From Enterocloster alcoholdehydrogenati (GTDB taxonomy: Bacteria; Bacillota; Clostridia; Lachnospirales; Lachnospiraceae): a stretch of 64,000 nt of DNA. The stretch lies in NCBI RefSeq assembly GCF_013282095.1, contig NZ_BLTJ01000001.1, positions 310,001-374,000 on the forward strand, in the 5' to 3' direction. Positions 49,809 to 59,265 of this stretch are shown piece by piece; the first letter of the stretch is position 1, and the number at the start of each line of letters is the position of its first letter. The position numbers and the translations under genes were made by a program. Under the pieces are notes generated by a model that was not told the origin of the DNA, searched no databases, and saw only the letters and a program-made list of their open reading frames with translations.

Positions 49809-51974
49809 CTACTGCTCTTCGTACCAGCCAATTTCATCCAGAGCCTTCACCTGGCCCGTCTGTTCCATATGGACCTCCTGGCCTTCCTTTAATCCCGTAA
49901 ACACGGCCATGCAGGCATCCGATGCCGCATGATCCCTGATATACTGCAGATCAAACTTCATCAGCCGGTCTCCCTTTCTCACTCTCTGGCCGTCCTTAAC
50001 AAATACTTCAAAGCCTTGTCCATCCAGCTTTACCGTATCCACGCCGATATGCAGCAGAAATTCCGTTCCATCATCTGTCTTAAGACCCAAAGCGTGTTTT
50101 GACGGGAATACAAACATGACCTCTCCGTCCTCAGGAGCCACTGCCTCTCCATCCTCCGGGAATACCACATAGCCGTCTCCCATCATCTTGCTGGAAAAAG
50201 CCTCATCCGGCGCTTCTGTGATGGAGGCTGCGCGGCCGTTAAAGGGAGAGCAGAGAATATGGCGCTTCTGTCCTGAACGCTCTTTTCCAGGCTCCTTAGA
50301 AACTTCTGCCGCCGGTTCCATGGTTTCGGTTTCTTCTGTCTCCTGATCCTGTTCCAGATACGCCTCCAGGTTTGCCTTAATCACCGTAACGTTTGGCCCG
50401 TAGATCACCTGGACGCCCTGCCCCTTTTTGATCACGCCTACGGCCCCGGTGGCCTTTAACAGCTTTTCATCCACCAGCTCCGCCTGGTCAACCGAGCATC
50501 TTAAGCGGGTCGCGCAGCAGTCCACAGAAGTAATGTTTTTCTTTCCTCCAAGGCCCCTTGCAATAGCGGCGCTTTGCTCATCCTGGCCCGCCTTATGTCC
50601 TTTTGTATTCTCATCCTGGCCGCCGGAACGCTTTGCAGTTACATCCGCCTTTGTATACAGCCTTGTTTCCTCATCGTCATCCTCCCGTCCCGGTGTTTTT
50701 AAATCAAACCTGCGGATCAGAAAACTGAAAATGAAATAATACAGGAAGAAATACACGATTCCCACCGGAATCAGCCGCATCCAGCTGGTCTTTGCATTTC
50801 CCTGAAGGATTCCAAAGATGAACAGATCCAAAAGACCGCCGGAAAAGGTCAGGCCTACGGCAATATTTAACATATGGGCGATCATATAAGCCGCTCCGGC
50901 CAGAATCACCTGAACCGCAAACAGCATAGGTGCCACAAACAGGAAGGAAAATTCAATCGGCTCTGTTATACCTGTCAGCATACAGGTTAAGGCCGCTGAC
51001 AAAAGCAGGCCTCCCGCCGCCTTCTTCTTTTCCGGTTTTGCACAGCGGTACATCGCCAGCGCCGCTCCCGGAAGACCGAAGATCATGAAGATAAATTCCC
51101 CGGAGAAATATCGGGTGGCATCCGCGCTGAAATGAACCACATCCGGAGAAGCCAGCTGTGCAAAGAAGATATTCTGTCCGCCCTGGATCAGATTTCCGTC
51201 TACCATCATCGTGCCGCCCACTCCCGTCTGCCAGAAGGGAAGGTAGAATACATGATGAAGCCCGAAAGGAATCAGTGCCCGCTTTACAATACCGAAAATC
51301 AGAGTTCCCAGATAACCGGTTCCCGTCACCAGTCCGCCCAGCGCAAAGATGCCATTCTGAACCGCAGGCCAGATAAAGTACATCAGGATCCCCACAAACA
51401 CATAGACAATGGTAGAGATAATGGGCACAAACCGTGAGCCGCCAAAAAATGACAGCGCATTCGGCAGTACGATCTTATGATACCGGTTATGCAGAGCCGC
51501 GACCCCCAGTCCTACGATAATGCCGCCGAAGACGCCCATCTGCAGGGTCTGGATTCCGCAGACGCTGGCAATGCTTCCCTCCAGCACATCTGGGCTGATG
51601 GAGCCGTCCGCCAGGATCATACCTCCATTGGTAAGCACCGCATTGATGGAAGCGTGCATTACAAAAAAGGCGATCATGGCAGACAGGGCCGCAACCTCCT
51701 TTTCCGCTTTTGCCATTCCTATGGCAACGCCTACCGCAAATATAATCGGCAGGTTGTCAAAGATCACGTTTCCCGCCTTGCTGAGTACCACTAACAGGGA
51801 GTGAAGCAGCGTTCCGTCTCCCAGGATGCCCTGCAGGTCATAGGTAGCGATGGTGGTAGCATTGGTAAAGGAACTTCCGATGCCAAGCAAAAGCCCCGCT
51901 ACCGGCAGGATGGCAATAGGAAGCATAAAGCTTCGTCCCACCCGCTGAAGTACACTGAAAATCTTGTCTTTCAT
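49809..51974 (-). CDS. ptsG: PTS glucose transporter EIICBA (PtsG)
   Basis: 721 residues in the order IIC-IIB-IIA. IIC (about 1-420) has ten or so membrane segments, opening SFMLPIAILPVAGLLLGIGS and with TGITEPIEFSFLFVAP. IIB (about 475-560) has the phospho-Cys in VDCCATRLR. IIA (about 590-721) has the phospho-His in FLLHIGVDTVKLDG. It takes up and phosphorylates glucose or a related sugar. The ATG at 51974 has AAAGGAG 5 bases upstream. A RAT/terminator leader controls it. Confidence 0.95.
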   Translation of the reverse strand: MKDKIFSVLQRVGRSFMLPIAILPVAGLLLGIGSSFTNATTIATYDLQGILGDGTLLHSLLVVLSKAGNVIFDNLPIIFAVGVAIGMAKAEKEVAALSAMIAFFVMHASINAVLTNGGMILADGSISPDVLEGSIASVCGIQTLQMGVFGGIIVGLGVAALHNRYHKIVLPNALSFFGGSRFVPIISTIVYVFVGILMYFIWPAVQNGIFALGGLVTGTGYLGTLIFGIVKRALIPFGLHHVFYLPFWQTGVGGTMMVDGNLIQGGQNIFFAQLASPDVVHFSADATRYFSGEFIFMIFGLPGAALAMYRCAKPEKKKAAGGLLLSAALTCMLTGITEPIEFSFLFVAPMLFAVQVILAGAAYMIAHMLNIAVGLTFSGGLLDLFIFGILQGNAKTSWMRLIPVGIVYFFLYYFIFSFLIRRFDLKTPGREDDDEETRLYTKADVTAKRSGGQDENTKGHKAGQDEQSAAIARGLGGKKNITSVDCCATRLRCSVDQAELVDEKLLKATGAVGVIKKGQGVQVIYGPNVTVIKANLEAYLEQDQETEETETMEPAAEVSKEPGKERSGQKRHILCSPFNGRAASITEAPDEAFSSKMMGDGYVVFPEDGEAVAPEDGEVMFVFPSKHALGLKTDDGTEFLLHIGVDTVKLDGQGFEVFVKDGQRVRKGDRLMKFDLQYIRDHAASDACMAVFTGLKEGQEVHMEQTGQVKALDEIGWYEEQ

Positions 51975-52050
51975 AACTCTCCTTTCTCTTCCTGGTTCAT
52001 GCACATTATCTGCAGATAAAGAAACACCTTCGTTATATCTTTCCCCGAAA

Positions 52051-52109
52051 ACAAAAAAGGCATCAGCAAAAAGAAACATCGTCTCCAATGTTCATATTTT
52101 GCTAATGCC
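52051..52109 (-). terminator. ptsG leader terminator (antitermination-controlled)
   Basis: On the - strand GGCATTAGCAAAA pairs with TTTTGCTGATGCC (one G-U pair) and is followed by TTTTTTGTTTT. Its 5' arm overlaps the RAT, so binding of the antiterminator would prevent this hairpin. Confidence 0.85.
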
Positions 52110-52132
52110 TGCATGACCAGTAACACACGTTA
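52101..52132 (-). promoter_or_regulatory. RAT antiterminator site of ptsG (GlcT type)
   Basis: The - strand reads ACGTGTGTTACTGGTCATGC then AGGCATTAGC, close to the GlcT-type RAT (CGTGTTACTG...CAGGCATGAG). It ends in the terminator arm. Confidence 0.8.
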
Positions 52133-52153
52133 TTTATATTTGAAATTAAATCC

Positions 52154-52182
52154 AGTATAAAAGATATTCGTGAACCTGTCAA
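52154..52182 (-). promoter_or_regulatory. Sigma-A promoter of ptsG
   Basis: TTGACA (52182-52177), 17-base spacer, TATACT (52159-52154) on the - strand, about 22 bases before the RAT. Confidence 0.85.
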
Positions 52183-52240
52183 GCCTTTTGCATACGTTTT
52201 TTCAGTTTCACTATACGCATAATGAGGCGCAGCTGCTTAA

Positions 52241-52969
52241 TCATTCATCCCAGTTGTGGTACACCGCCTGCACGTCGTCATCCTCATCAAGCAGATCCAG
52301 GATACGATTCAGTTTCTTGATATCATCCTCAGCAGTAAGTTCTACCCAGGTCTGAGGGATCATGGTTACGTCGGCCTCCATCATTGGGATGTTCTGGGCC
52401 TCAAGGGCTTCGCGGACTGCGCTGAAATCATCAGGAGCAGTGATCACCTCATAGCTGTCCTCCTCCTCAGAGAAATCCTCAGCGCCTGCATCCAGAGCGA
52501 TCATCATCAGCTCGTCAGGATCCATCCCACACTCTTCCTTATCAATTATGATCTGCCCCTTCTTATCAAACATATAGGATACGCTGCCGGGGGTTCCTAC
52601 GTTGCCGCCGCCCTTTGTAAAAGCGCTTCTTACATTGGCTGCCGTACGGTTCTTATTATCAGTCAGTGTATCTACGATAATGGCAACGCCGCTGGGGCCG
52701 TAGCCTTCATAGGTCAGGGTTTCGTAATTTACGGAGTTGGCGTCTCCGGCCGCCTTCTTGATACCGCGGTCAATGGTATCGTTAGGCATATTGTTGGCCT
52801 TTGCCTTCGCAATCACGTCCCGAAGCTTGCTGTTGTTGGCAGGATCAGGACCGCCCTCCTTTACAGCAACTGCAATCTCACGGCCGATAACTGTAAAGAT
52901 CTTTCCCTTCGCAGCGTCATTGCGCTCCTTTTTATGCTTAATGTTGGCAAATTTTGAATGTCCTGACAT
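52241..52969 (-). CDS. YebC/PmpR/TACO1-family protein
   Basis: 242 residues. The N-terminus [21 protein letters not shown] is diagnostic; [20 protein letters not shown] and [14 protein letters not shown] follow. Long annotated as a transcription regulator; members have been shown to help ribosomes through polyproline. The leader contains a perfect 8-bp hairpin. Confidence 0.95.
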   Translation of the reverse strand: MSGHSKFANIKHKKERNDAAKGKIFTVIGREIAVAVKEGGPDPANNSKLRDVIAKAKANNMPNDTIDRGIKKAAGDANSVNYETLTYEGYGPSGVAIIVDTLTDNKNRTAANVRSAFTKGGGNVGTPGSVSYMFDKKGQIIIDKEECGMDPDELMMIALDAGAEDFSEEEDSYEVITAPDDFSAVREALEAQNIPMMEADVTMIPQTWVELTAEDDIKKLNRILDLLDEDDDVQAVYHNWDE

Positions 52970-53036
52970 TGGTAAAACACCCTTTCTTTTATCTTCTTTT
53001 TCGGTACTGTGACGCCCTTATTCTAAGAGGCGCCAT

Positions 53037-53055
53037 GCGGTAAATGCTTTACCGC
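53037..53055 (-). other. 8-bp hairpin in the yebC leader
   Basis: GCGGTAAA and TTTACCGC with a 3-base centre, located about 7-25 bases after the expected transcription start. No U-run follows. Role unknown. Confidence 0.55.
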
Positions 53056-53067
53056 TGCATCTTTTCT

Positions 53068-53096
53068 ATCCTATCACGATTTTTTTCATCTTGCAA
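53068..53096 (-). promoter_or_regulatory. Sigma-A promoter of yebC
   Basis: TTGCAA (53096-53091), 17-base spacer, TAGGAT (53073-53068) on the - strand, in the gap after the broken ABC gene. Confidence 0.65.
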
Positions 53097-53111
53097 GCAA
53101 AATATCCTCCT

Positions 53112-54120
53112 TTACCGGTGGCGCACCTCTACAATACAGCAGCTTTTTGCCTTCTCCTCCAGAAAACGATCCATATTTTCCATGTTTTTCTGATCCAGAT
53201 TGGCATCCCATTCATCCAGAAGAAACAGCTTCACCGGGGCATATGCAAAGGTCTCCCTCAGGTGAGACAGCGCCTCCTGGCCTGTGGAGCAGCTTTCCTT
53301 CAGAGAATCCTTAAAGAACTCCTCTGCATAAGGAGAAAAATAGCAGGCTCTGTTCCCGAAATGGGCCTTCAGCCCCATCAGAAGGGTAGATTTTCCGGCT
53401 CCGTTCGCACCCCGGACGGTAATCCTTCCAGGAACCTCCCATTTTTCCCATTGAAATGCCTCTTTCAGAGAGTTAAACCGTTTTTCTCTCCTGCCCTCAT
53501 ACAGAACAATCTCAGAAAAACGAATGTATTCCAGACAAAAGGGCAGCTTTCCTGGGGCAAGAACCGCCTGGTCAATTCCATGGATCCTGGCCCGAATACC
53601 GTTCCAGTTCATGGCGCAGCTGATAAGGGAATTAAGATACTGCAGTGTATTGATCTGCCTGGGTATGGTCAGCACCAGGGCCGCCATTTCCCCGCCGCTA
53701 CAGGACAAAAGAAGCCAGATTAACAGGCCGAATACCGGAGCAGAACTCACCATCATGGCAAGACCGGATGCCATGCAGAATACCCGCAGCTTCTTTACCC
53801 CGGCGTCCGAGGCCTGTTCTGTCATGTCCTGCATCTGCCGGTTCCACAGCTCCTGATGATAGGTATTTCCCAAAAGCAAGGATATAATTTCCCTGCGTCC
53901 TGTATTTGGCCCTGAGAAGGAACCGGTCATAGCCATATTTCGGCACAAAAACAGCCAGCAAAACAGCCATAAAAACCAGAACCCAGAACACGGCCGTTCC
54001 AGGTTCTCCCACGGACTTCCCGATTTGGATCATCACCCAGGTAGATGCCGCCACCATCCCCTGCTCTGCAAAGCAGAACAGGAGGCAGAGGGCAGAATCT
54101 GTATGTATAAAATGTTTCAT
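53112..54120 (-). pseudogene. ABC transporter (fused permease-ATPase), frameshifted and shortened
   Basis: Two overlapping frames together make one protein of about 335 residues. The N-terminal part (from 54120) has two membrane helices and ends at KYGYDRFLLRAKYRTQ; the rest (to 53112) continues with REIISLLLGNTYHQEL, two more helices, and an ATPase domain. The ATPase has Walker A GANGAGKST, a shortened signature CSTGQ and Walker B LFLLDEWDANLD. The frames would join if one G were lost from the GGG at 53891-53893. Even when joined, helices 3-4 of a normal exporter seem missing, so decay is more likely than a sequencing error alone. It follows hflC by 32 bases. Confidence 0.75.
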
Positions 54121-54152
54121 GCCTGCTGGTACCCCTTTATTGTCCGATGTAA

Positions 54153-55019
54153 TCAGTAACCGTAAAAGATCTGTGCGATAGGCGACGTCTTATCCAGGAT
54201 CAGGGTATTGTTCCCGCTCTTTAAAGAGGTCTTGGCTGCATCCAGGGAGCGGACAAAGTTATAGAAATCCGCCTTGCTGGCATCGTTGTAGGCCCCGGAT
54301 AAGATCTGCATATACTGGGCTTCTCCCTCCGCGCGGATCCGCTCTGCTTCAGCAGCCGCCTTGGACTTCATCACAGATACCTCTTTTGTCGTGTCATTTT
54401 TAATCTTCTGGGCCGAGGAATTTCCCTGAGCCGTATAGGAGGCCGCAATATTGTTGCGCTCAGAGATCATCCGGTCATAGACGGACTGCTTGTTGTCATC
54501 CGGCATATCCAGAGACTTTGTCTCCACTGCCATCACACGGATCCCATAGCCGTCTAAGGAATCCCCGATATTGGAACGTATATCAAGCGCCAGCTTTCCA
54601 TCCCGGTTTTCTATGATCTCCGCCTGATCCATATTGGAAATTACAGACTTCATGGAGGAGAAAACGGACGCAGAAATCCGGGACTGCGCCTGAGCGATCT
54701 GACCGTTTAAATGTCTTGTAAACAGCACGGGGTCTGAAATCTCCCACAGCACGAACGCATCTGCGATCATGGTCTTTTTATCCTTTGTGATCACATCGGA
54801 CTGCGGGATATCGTAGATCTGAAGAGCCCTGGGGATCGATGTCCCTGTCTGAAGAAAGGGAATCTTAAAACTGACTCCCGGCGTCTCCACCACCCGGACG
54901 ATCTCTCCAAACTGACGGATCATCTTATATTCGTTGGGATAGGTCACTACAAGAGAAGCGCCTAACAGGATCACGGACGCAGCAGCTCCCAGACACGCTG
55001 TCAAATTTCTTTTTTTCAT
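54153..55019 (-). CDS. hflC: HflC (SPFH/band 7 membrane protein)
   Basis: 288 residues: an N-terminal membrane helix (LGAAASVILLGASLVVTY), then an SPFH domain with FGEIVRVVETPGVSFKIPFLQ and a coiled coil (AAAEAERIRAEGEAQYMQIL). HflKC forms a large cage around FtsH in other bacteria and modulates membrane proteolysis. Start overlaps the hflK stop by 4 bases. Confidence 0.93.
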   Translation of the reverse strand: MKKRNLTACLGAAASVILLGASLVVTYPNEYKMIRQFGEIVRVVETPGVSFKIPFLQTGTSIPRALQIYDIPQSDVITKDKKTMIADAFVLWEISDPVLFTRHLNGQIAQAQSRISASVFSSMKSVISNMDQAEIIENRDGKLALDIRSNIGDSLDGYGIRVMAVETKSLDMPDDNKQSVYDRMISERNNIAASYTAQGNSSAQKIKNDTTKEVSVMKSKAAAEAERIRAEGEAQYMQILSGAYNDASKADFYNFVRSLDAAKTSLKSGNNTLILDKTSPIAQIFYGY

Positions 55020-56128
55020 TGTGCCACCTCCTTGGAGCTGCCGGAACCATCCCCCTGTTTCTCCTGCTCCATGGCAGCCGCAAAGCTGTCCAGGGGAAGC
55101 AGCTTCTGAGTTCCGTTTTCATCTACGATATAGACCTTCATCTGAGGCAGCAGCTCCTCCATGGTCTCATAGAACATACGCTGTCTGGTAATCAGAGGAT
55201 ACTTGGTATATTCCGCATACATCTGCTCAAAACGGGATACCTGGCCCTGAGCCTCATTGATCCTGGCCTCTCGTTCCGCTTCCGCATCCTTTATGATCTG
55301 ATCGCACTCCGCTTCAGCCTGAGGGATCTTCTCATTTCGGTCCTTATTGGCATTGTTGATAGCCGTCTCCTTGCCCTGCTTGGCGTTTTCCACGTTCTTA
55401 AAGGCGTTTAACACCTCTGTGGTAGGAGGAAACGCATCCTGGATGGTGATATTTACCACCGACAGTCCGATGTCCTCCTCCATCATCCGGTTCGTCAGTT
55501 TTTCCTTGATCTCCGACTGGATTTCTGATTTTCCGGTAGTAATTACGTCATCCACGCTGTGGGTTCCCACCGTATCCCTGATATAGGACTGGGCCAGCAT
55601 CTTAAGGGTATTAACAGGATCCGATGAAGCGTACAGATACTTCACCGGATCATTTACCATATATTCCAGATAAAAATCCGTATTCACAAAGTTAAAATCC
55701 TTTGTAATCATAATCGACTCTGCCTCATCGCTCTCCCCTGTGCCGGGGTCATAGCCGATGGGCATTCCCTTGATCCCCTTGGAAACCTTGCGGACGCTCT
55801 GGATAAATGGAATTTTTAAATGAAGCCCTGCCTGGGATACTGCCTGGGCACTTCCCAGGGTCGTTACGACCGCGTAATTCTCCTCATCCAGAATGTAGTA
55901 GCAGTTTGACGCCAAAACCACCAGCACTGCCGCAGCAAGCACCGCCTTTTTTCCCTTTCCAAAAAACCTTTTTTTCTTCCTTCTGACCGGATTTCCCTCC
56001 GAATCAAAGCGCTCCGGCCCCGGATCCTCCTCCTGTTTCTTTGCGCTTTCAGCCGTTTTTTTCTGCCTATTCAGCCATCGGCTTAACTCCTTAAAGTTTG
56101 GATTCTTCCCCAACGGGTTTTGTCTCAT
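55016..56128 (-). CDS. hflK: HflK (SPFH/band 7 membrane protein)
   Basis: 370 residues: a charged, basic cytoplasmic N-terminus, a membrane helix (KAVLAAAVLVVLASNCYYIL), an SPFH domain (YAVVTTLGSAQAVSQAGLHL) and a coiled coil with AEAEREARINEAQGQVSRFE. It pairs with HflC. A strong promoter lies directly upstream. GGAGGAGG precedes the ATG. Confidence 0.94.
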   Translation of the reverse strand: MRQNPLGKNPNFKELSRWLNRQKKTAESAKKQEEDPGPERFDSEGNPVRRKKKRFFGKGKKAVLAAAVLVVLASNCYYILDEENYAVVTTLGSAQAVSQAGLHLKIPFIQSVRKVSKGIKGMPIGYDPGTGESDEAESIMITKDFNFVNTDFYLEYMVNDPVKYLYASSDPVNTLKMLAQSYIRDTVGTHSVDDVITTGKSEIQSEIKEKLTNRMMEEDIGLSVVNITIQDAFPPTTEVLNAFKNVENAKQGKETAINNANKDRNEKIPQAEAECDQIIKDAEAEREARINEAQGQVSRFEQMYAEYTKYPLITRQRMFYETMEELLPQMKVYIVDENGTQKLLPLDSFAAAMEQEKQGDGSGSSKEVAQ

Positions 56129-56186
56129 GCAACCTCCTCCTTATCTGCTTGTGACAAGCCGCCTGTTTACCCCCCTGTTAAACAGA

Positions 56187-56215
56187 ATTATAGCAGACAA
56201 CCACCTGTCTTTCAA
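56187..56215 (-). promoter_or_regulatory. Sigma-A promoter of hflK-hflC
   Basis: TTGAAA (56215-56210), 17-base spacer, TATAAT (56192-56187) on the - strand, 59 bases before the hflK start. Confidence 0.85.
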
Positions 56216-56231
56216 CGGAAATGATTGCAGA

Positions 56232-57611
56232 TTACCCTTCCGACGTAAGATTTCTCAGCCATTTCTTCTGACGGTACCGCCAGTATCCCAGAACCATCTT
56301 ATAGACCTCTTCAAACAGCACCAGCGCATAGACCAGATAAATGGGAAGTTTCCACACAAGAGCACCCAAAAAGGCCAGCGGCACACCAAACAGCCATACG
56401 CCGCTGGTATCCAGAAACAGGCACATCTTCGTATCGCCGCCGCTTCTTAGGACGCCCACCACATTTACATAATTAAACATTTTTGCGGGCATATAAAGGG
56501 CAAACACCAGAAGGCACAGATTTATATCCATCGCTACCTCCGGCGTAATGGTATAGATTCCGATGATCTTCCACCTCCCTGCTACCATCAGGAGATCCGC
56601 AGCCATGGTTACCATAAACTGTAAAATAAAAAACTGGGTAGCATATTTTTCCGCCCGCTTAAGCTTTCCTGCGCCAAGCTCATTTCCAAGGATTACAGCT
56701 GTTGCGGCGCTGAGCCCCTGGAAGAGGACGACAAAGATATCCTGAATGGTGGTTGCGATGGTGATAGCCGCCACGGCGTCATCTCCCATACGGCCATAAG
56801 CCAGGGAATATAACGTCGTTCCCAGACCCCACATAAATTCATTTGCGATCACAGGGGCAGAGGTTCCAAGAAAGCGCCGGATAAAGTCTCCTTTCCAGCC
56901 AAAAAGCCCCTTAAAGCCGCAGGCCAGCGGAAGCCTCTTTCCATATACATACAAAAGAATCAGGCTTACCTCGATGCATCTGGCGATGAGGGTCGCACAG
57001 GCCGCTCCTGCTACCCCCATTTCAGGCGCGCCGAATTTGCCAAAGATCAGCACATAATTTAAGGCCACATTGACAGCAATGGCGATACAGCTGCAGGCCA
57101 CAGGGTAAACCACCCGGTTCACTGCCCGCAGCATGGCAACATACACATTTGTCAACGCGATAAAAGGGTAGGTCAGCACCGCTATGCGAAGATACTTTAC
57201 CCCCAGCTCTATACTGCTTTCACTGGTAGTAAAAATCCGCATCACATGATGGGGCCACAAAAAGCCCGGCAGCACAAAAACAAAAGCCCCTGCGGCCGCC
57301 AGAAGAACCGACAGGCCAAGGACCTTTCGTATACTCTTTACATCGCCGTTCCCCCAGAACTGGGCTGCCAGGATACCCGCTCCGCTGACAATTCCAAAGA
57401 CCAGCAGATTGAATACAAAAAAGTATTTATTTGCCAGTCCCACGGCGGCGATAGCGCTGGATCCCAACCCTCCGATCATCAGAGTATCCACCATATTTAC
57501 TACTGTATTTAACATCCCCTGGAGGGCCACCGGGCAGGCAATCATCAGTGCCTTCTTTAAAAAACGCCTGTCGCGAAGCATCTCCTTCGTACAGGTGATC
57601 AGTTGTCTCAT
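56232..57611 (-). CDS. MATE-family efflux transporter
   Basis: 459 residues with twelve membrane helices. MATE landmarks are [22 protein letters not shown] at the start, [20 protein letters not shown] and the second-half repeat [20 protein letters not shown]. It probably exports cationic drugs or metabolites using a Na+ or H+ gradient; the substrate cannot be told. The start overlaps the mazF stop by 4 bases, so it is part of the rex operon. Confidence 0.93.
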   Translation of the reverse strand: MRQLITCTKEMLRDRRFLKKALMIACPVALQGMLNTVVNMVDTLMIGGLGSSAIAAVGLANKYFFVFNLLVFGIVSGAGILAAQFWGNGDVKSIRKVLGLSVLLAAAGAFVFVLPGFLWPHHVMRIFTTSESSIELGVKYLRIAVLTYPFIALTNVYVAMLRAVNRVVYPVACSCIAIAVNVALNYVLIFGKFGAPEMGVAGAACATLIARCIEVSLILLYVYGKRLPLACGFKGLFGWKGDFIRRFLGTSAPVIANEFMWGLGTTLYSLAYGRMGDDAVAAITIATTIQDIFVVLFQGLSAATAVILGNELGAGKLKRAEKYATQFFILQFMVTMAADLLMVAGRWKIIGIYTITPEVAMDINLCLLVFALYMPAKMFNYVNVVGVLRSGGDTKMCLFLDTSGVWLFGVPLAFLGALVWKLPIYLVYALVLFEEVYKMVLGYWRYRQKKWLRNLTSEG

Positions 57612-57994
57612 GTTTCTTTTCCATCCCTTCTTCTTACCGTTTCCTGCCGCGTCAGCTCCAGGCTTATCATCAAGGCTTCATTGACCCGGCGCAGCACTTC
57701 TCCGTCGATATGGCAGATCTTATCTCGAAGCCGCTGCTTATCAATGGTGCGCACCTGCTCCAGTAGGATCACCGAGTCTCTGGACAGGTTCCATTTCCCT
57801 GCGTCCAGTTCTACATGAGTAGGAAGCTTTGCCTTATTCATCCGGGAGGTGATGGCAGCGCAGATCACTGTAGGGCTGTGGCGGTTGCCTACGTCATTTT
57901 GAATGACCAGCACCGGGCGTACGCCTCCCTGTTCAGATCCCACGACCGGACGCAGATCTGCATAGTAGATATCTCCCCGTCTGATGACCAAAGC
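57608..57994 (-). CDS. mazF: MazF/NdoA-type endoribonuclease toxin without adjacent antitoxin
   Basis: 128 residues with the family pattern [43 protein letters not shown] and the C-terminal [14 protein letters not shown]. MazF cuts mRNA at short motifs. A TTG start is chosen because GGAGGAAGGGG lies just upstream and it gives the usual N-terminus; an ATG 11 codons earlier has no ribosome site. Gene order alr-mazF is that of Bacillus, but ndoAI/mazE, expected between the two, is absent. Confidence 0.9.
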   Translation of the reverse strand, partial: ALVIRRGDIYYADLRPVVGSEQGGVRPVLVIQNDVGNRHSPTVICAAITSRMNKAKLPTHVELDAGKWNLSRDSVILLEQVRTIDKQRLRDKICHIDGEVLRRVNEALMISLELTRQETVRRRDGKET

Positions 57995-58074
57995 CCCTTC
58001 CTCCCGCTTCTCCTTTACTGTTACCATATGATGCCGGGGCGCTGAGTGAGCAAGTCTGTCTGTTCTAAATACGC

Positions 58075-59265
58075 TTACTGGTATTCAAAACCTTCATATA
58101 CGTCGTTAAAATAATCCTTGGTGCCTGCGATTCTTCCATTCTGGATATAGACTCTCGGCACTCTCTTTCCAATATCGCAGATGATCTCATAGTGGAAGCC
58201 TCCAAAGCAGGCGGCCATCTCCTCTACCGTAATCTCATCCTCTCCGTCTTTCCCAATGAGAGTCACCTCATCATCCTCCTCTGCTTCCGGGATATCCGTC
58301 ACATCCACCATAAACTGATCCATGCAGATCCGTCCCAGAATCTTGGCACGCTTTCCCCGAATCAGCACAGATCCCCGGTTGGAAAGGCCGCGGTTATAGC
58401 CGTCCGCATATCCGGTCGGGATCGTCGCCACCCGCATGGCGTGTTCTGATACAAAGGTACTTCCATAACTTACCGGCGTTCCCGGAGCAATCTCCTTGAT
58501 ATAGGTGATAAAGCTCTTGATCTCCATGGCCGGCGTAAGCTTCACCCGGTTTCTGTCCACCTCGTCAGAAGGATACAGACCATAGATGCAGATGCCCGCC
58601 CGAACCATATCCATCTGATTAGAGTCCAGATTTTCCACAATGCCCGCGCTGTTGGAGCAGTGACGTACAGGAATCGTAACCCCGTATTCCTTCAGATAGC
58701 TCAAAAACTCCTGATATCTCTCAAACTGCGTCTGGTAAAAGGATTTATCCGCTTCATCCGCCCTTGCAAAATGGGTAAAAAGGCCTTCAAGCTCTATTCC
58801 GTAAAGCGCAGCCATCTGCGCCGCTTCCTTTGCGCTCTCCCTATCCGGCTGCATCCCGATCCGGCTCATTCCCGTATCCAGCGCCAGATGGATCTTTGCT
58901 TTTTTACCCTGCTCTGCAGCCAGTTCTGACAATTCTTTTGCCTCCTTCAGACGAAACATCGCCGGTTGGATGTCGTACCGCAGAAGGTCCTCAAACCGCT
59001 GGCTGTGGGTCACTCCCAGAATCAGAATCGGCTTTTTTATACCATGGCGGCGCAGGCTGATGCCCTCGTCAATGTTTGATACCGCATATCCCTCCACATA
59101 CGGATCCATGGCCCGTGCCACCGGAACAGCCCCATGACCGTATCCGTCCGCCTTTACGACCCCCATAATGCCTGTGGTTGCGGGAAGCGCCTCCCGCATG
59201 GATTTCATATTAGAAACAACGGCGTCTAAATCCACCGTTGCGTAAACTCTGTTATAAGGTCTCAT
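58075..59265 (-). CDS. alr: Alanine racemase
   Basis: 396 residues. The PLP Lys is in [13 protein letters not shown] and the second catalytic Tyr in [33 protein letters not shown]-like and [14 protein letters not shown] motifs follow. It makes D-alanine for peptidoglycan. Start overlaps the nnr stop by 4 bases. Confidence 0.96.
   Translation of the reverse strand: MRPYNRVYATVDLDAVVSNMKSMREALPATTGIMGVVKADGYGHGAVPVARAMDPYVEGYAVSNIDEGISLRRHGIKKPILILGVTHSQRFEDLLRYDIQPAMFRLKEAKELSELAAEQGKKAKIHLALDTGMSRIGMQPDRESAKEAAQMAALYGIELEGLFTHFARADEADKSFYQTQFERYQEFLSYLKEYGVTIPVRHCSNSAGIVENLDSNQMDMVRAGICIYGLYPSDEVDRNRVKLTPAMEIKSFITYIKEIAPGTPVSYGSTFVSEHAMRVATIPTGYADGYNRGLSNRGSVLIRGKRAKILGRICMDQFMVDVTDIPEAEEDDEVTLIGKDGEDEITVEEMAACFGGFHYEIICDIGKRVPRVYIQNGRIAGTKDYFNDVYEGFEYQ

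Noticed and set aside
52256-52957. A 233-codon frame on the + strand opposite yebC
   Set aside because: Exact antisense of the conserved yebC gene, with no ribosome site and no recognisable family.
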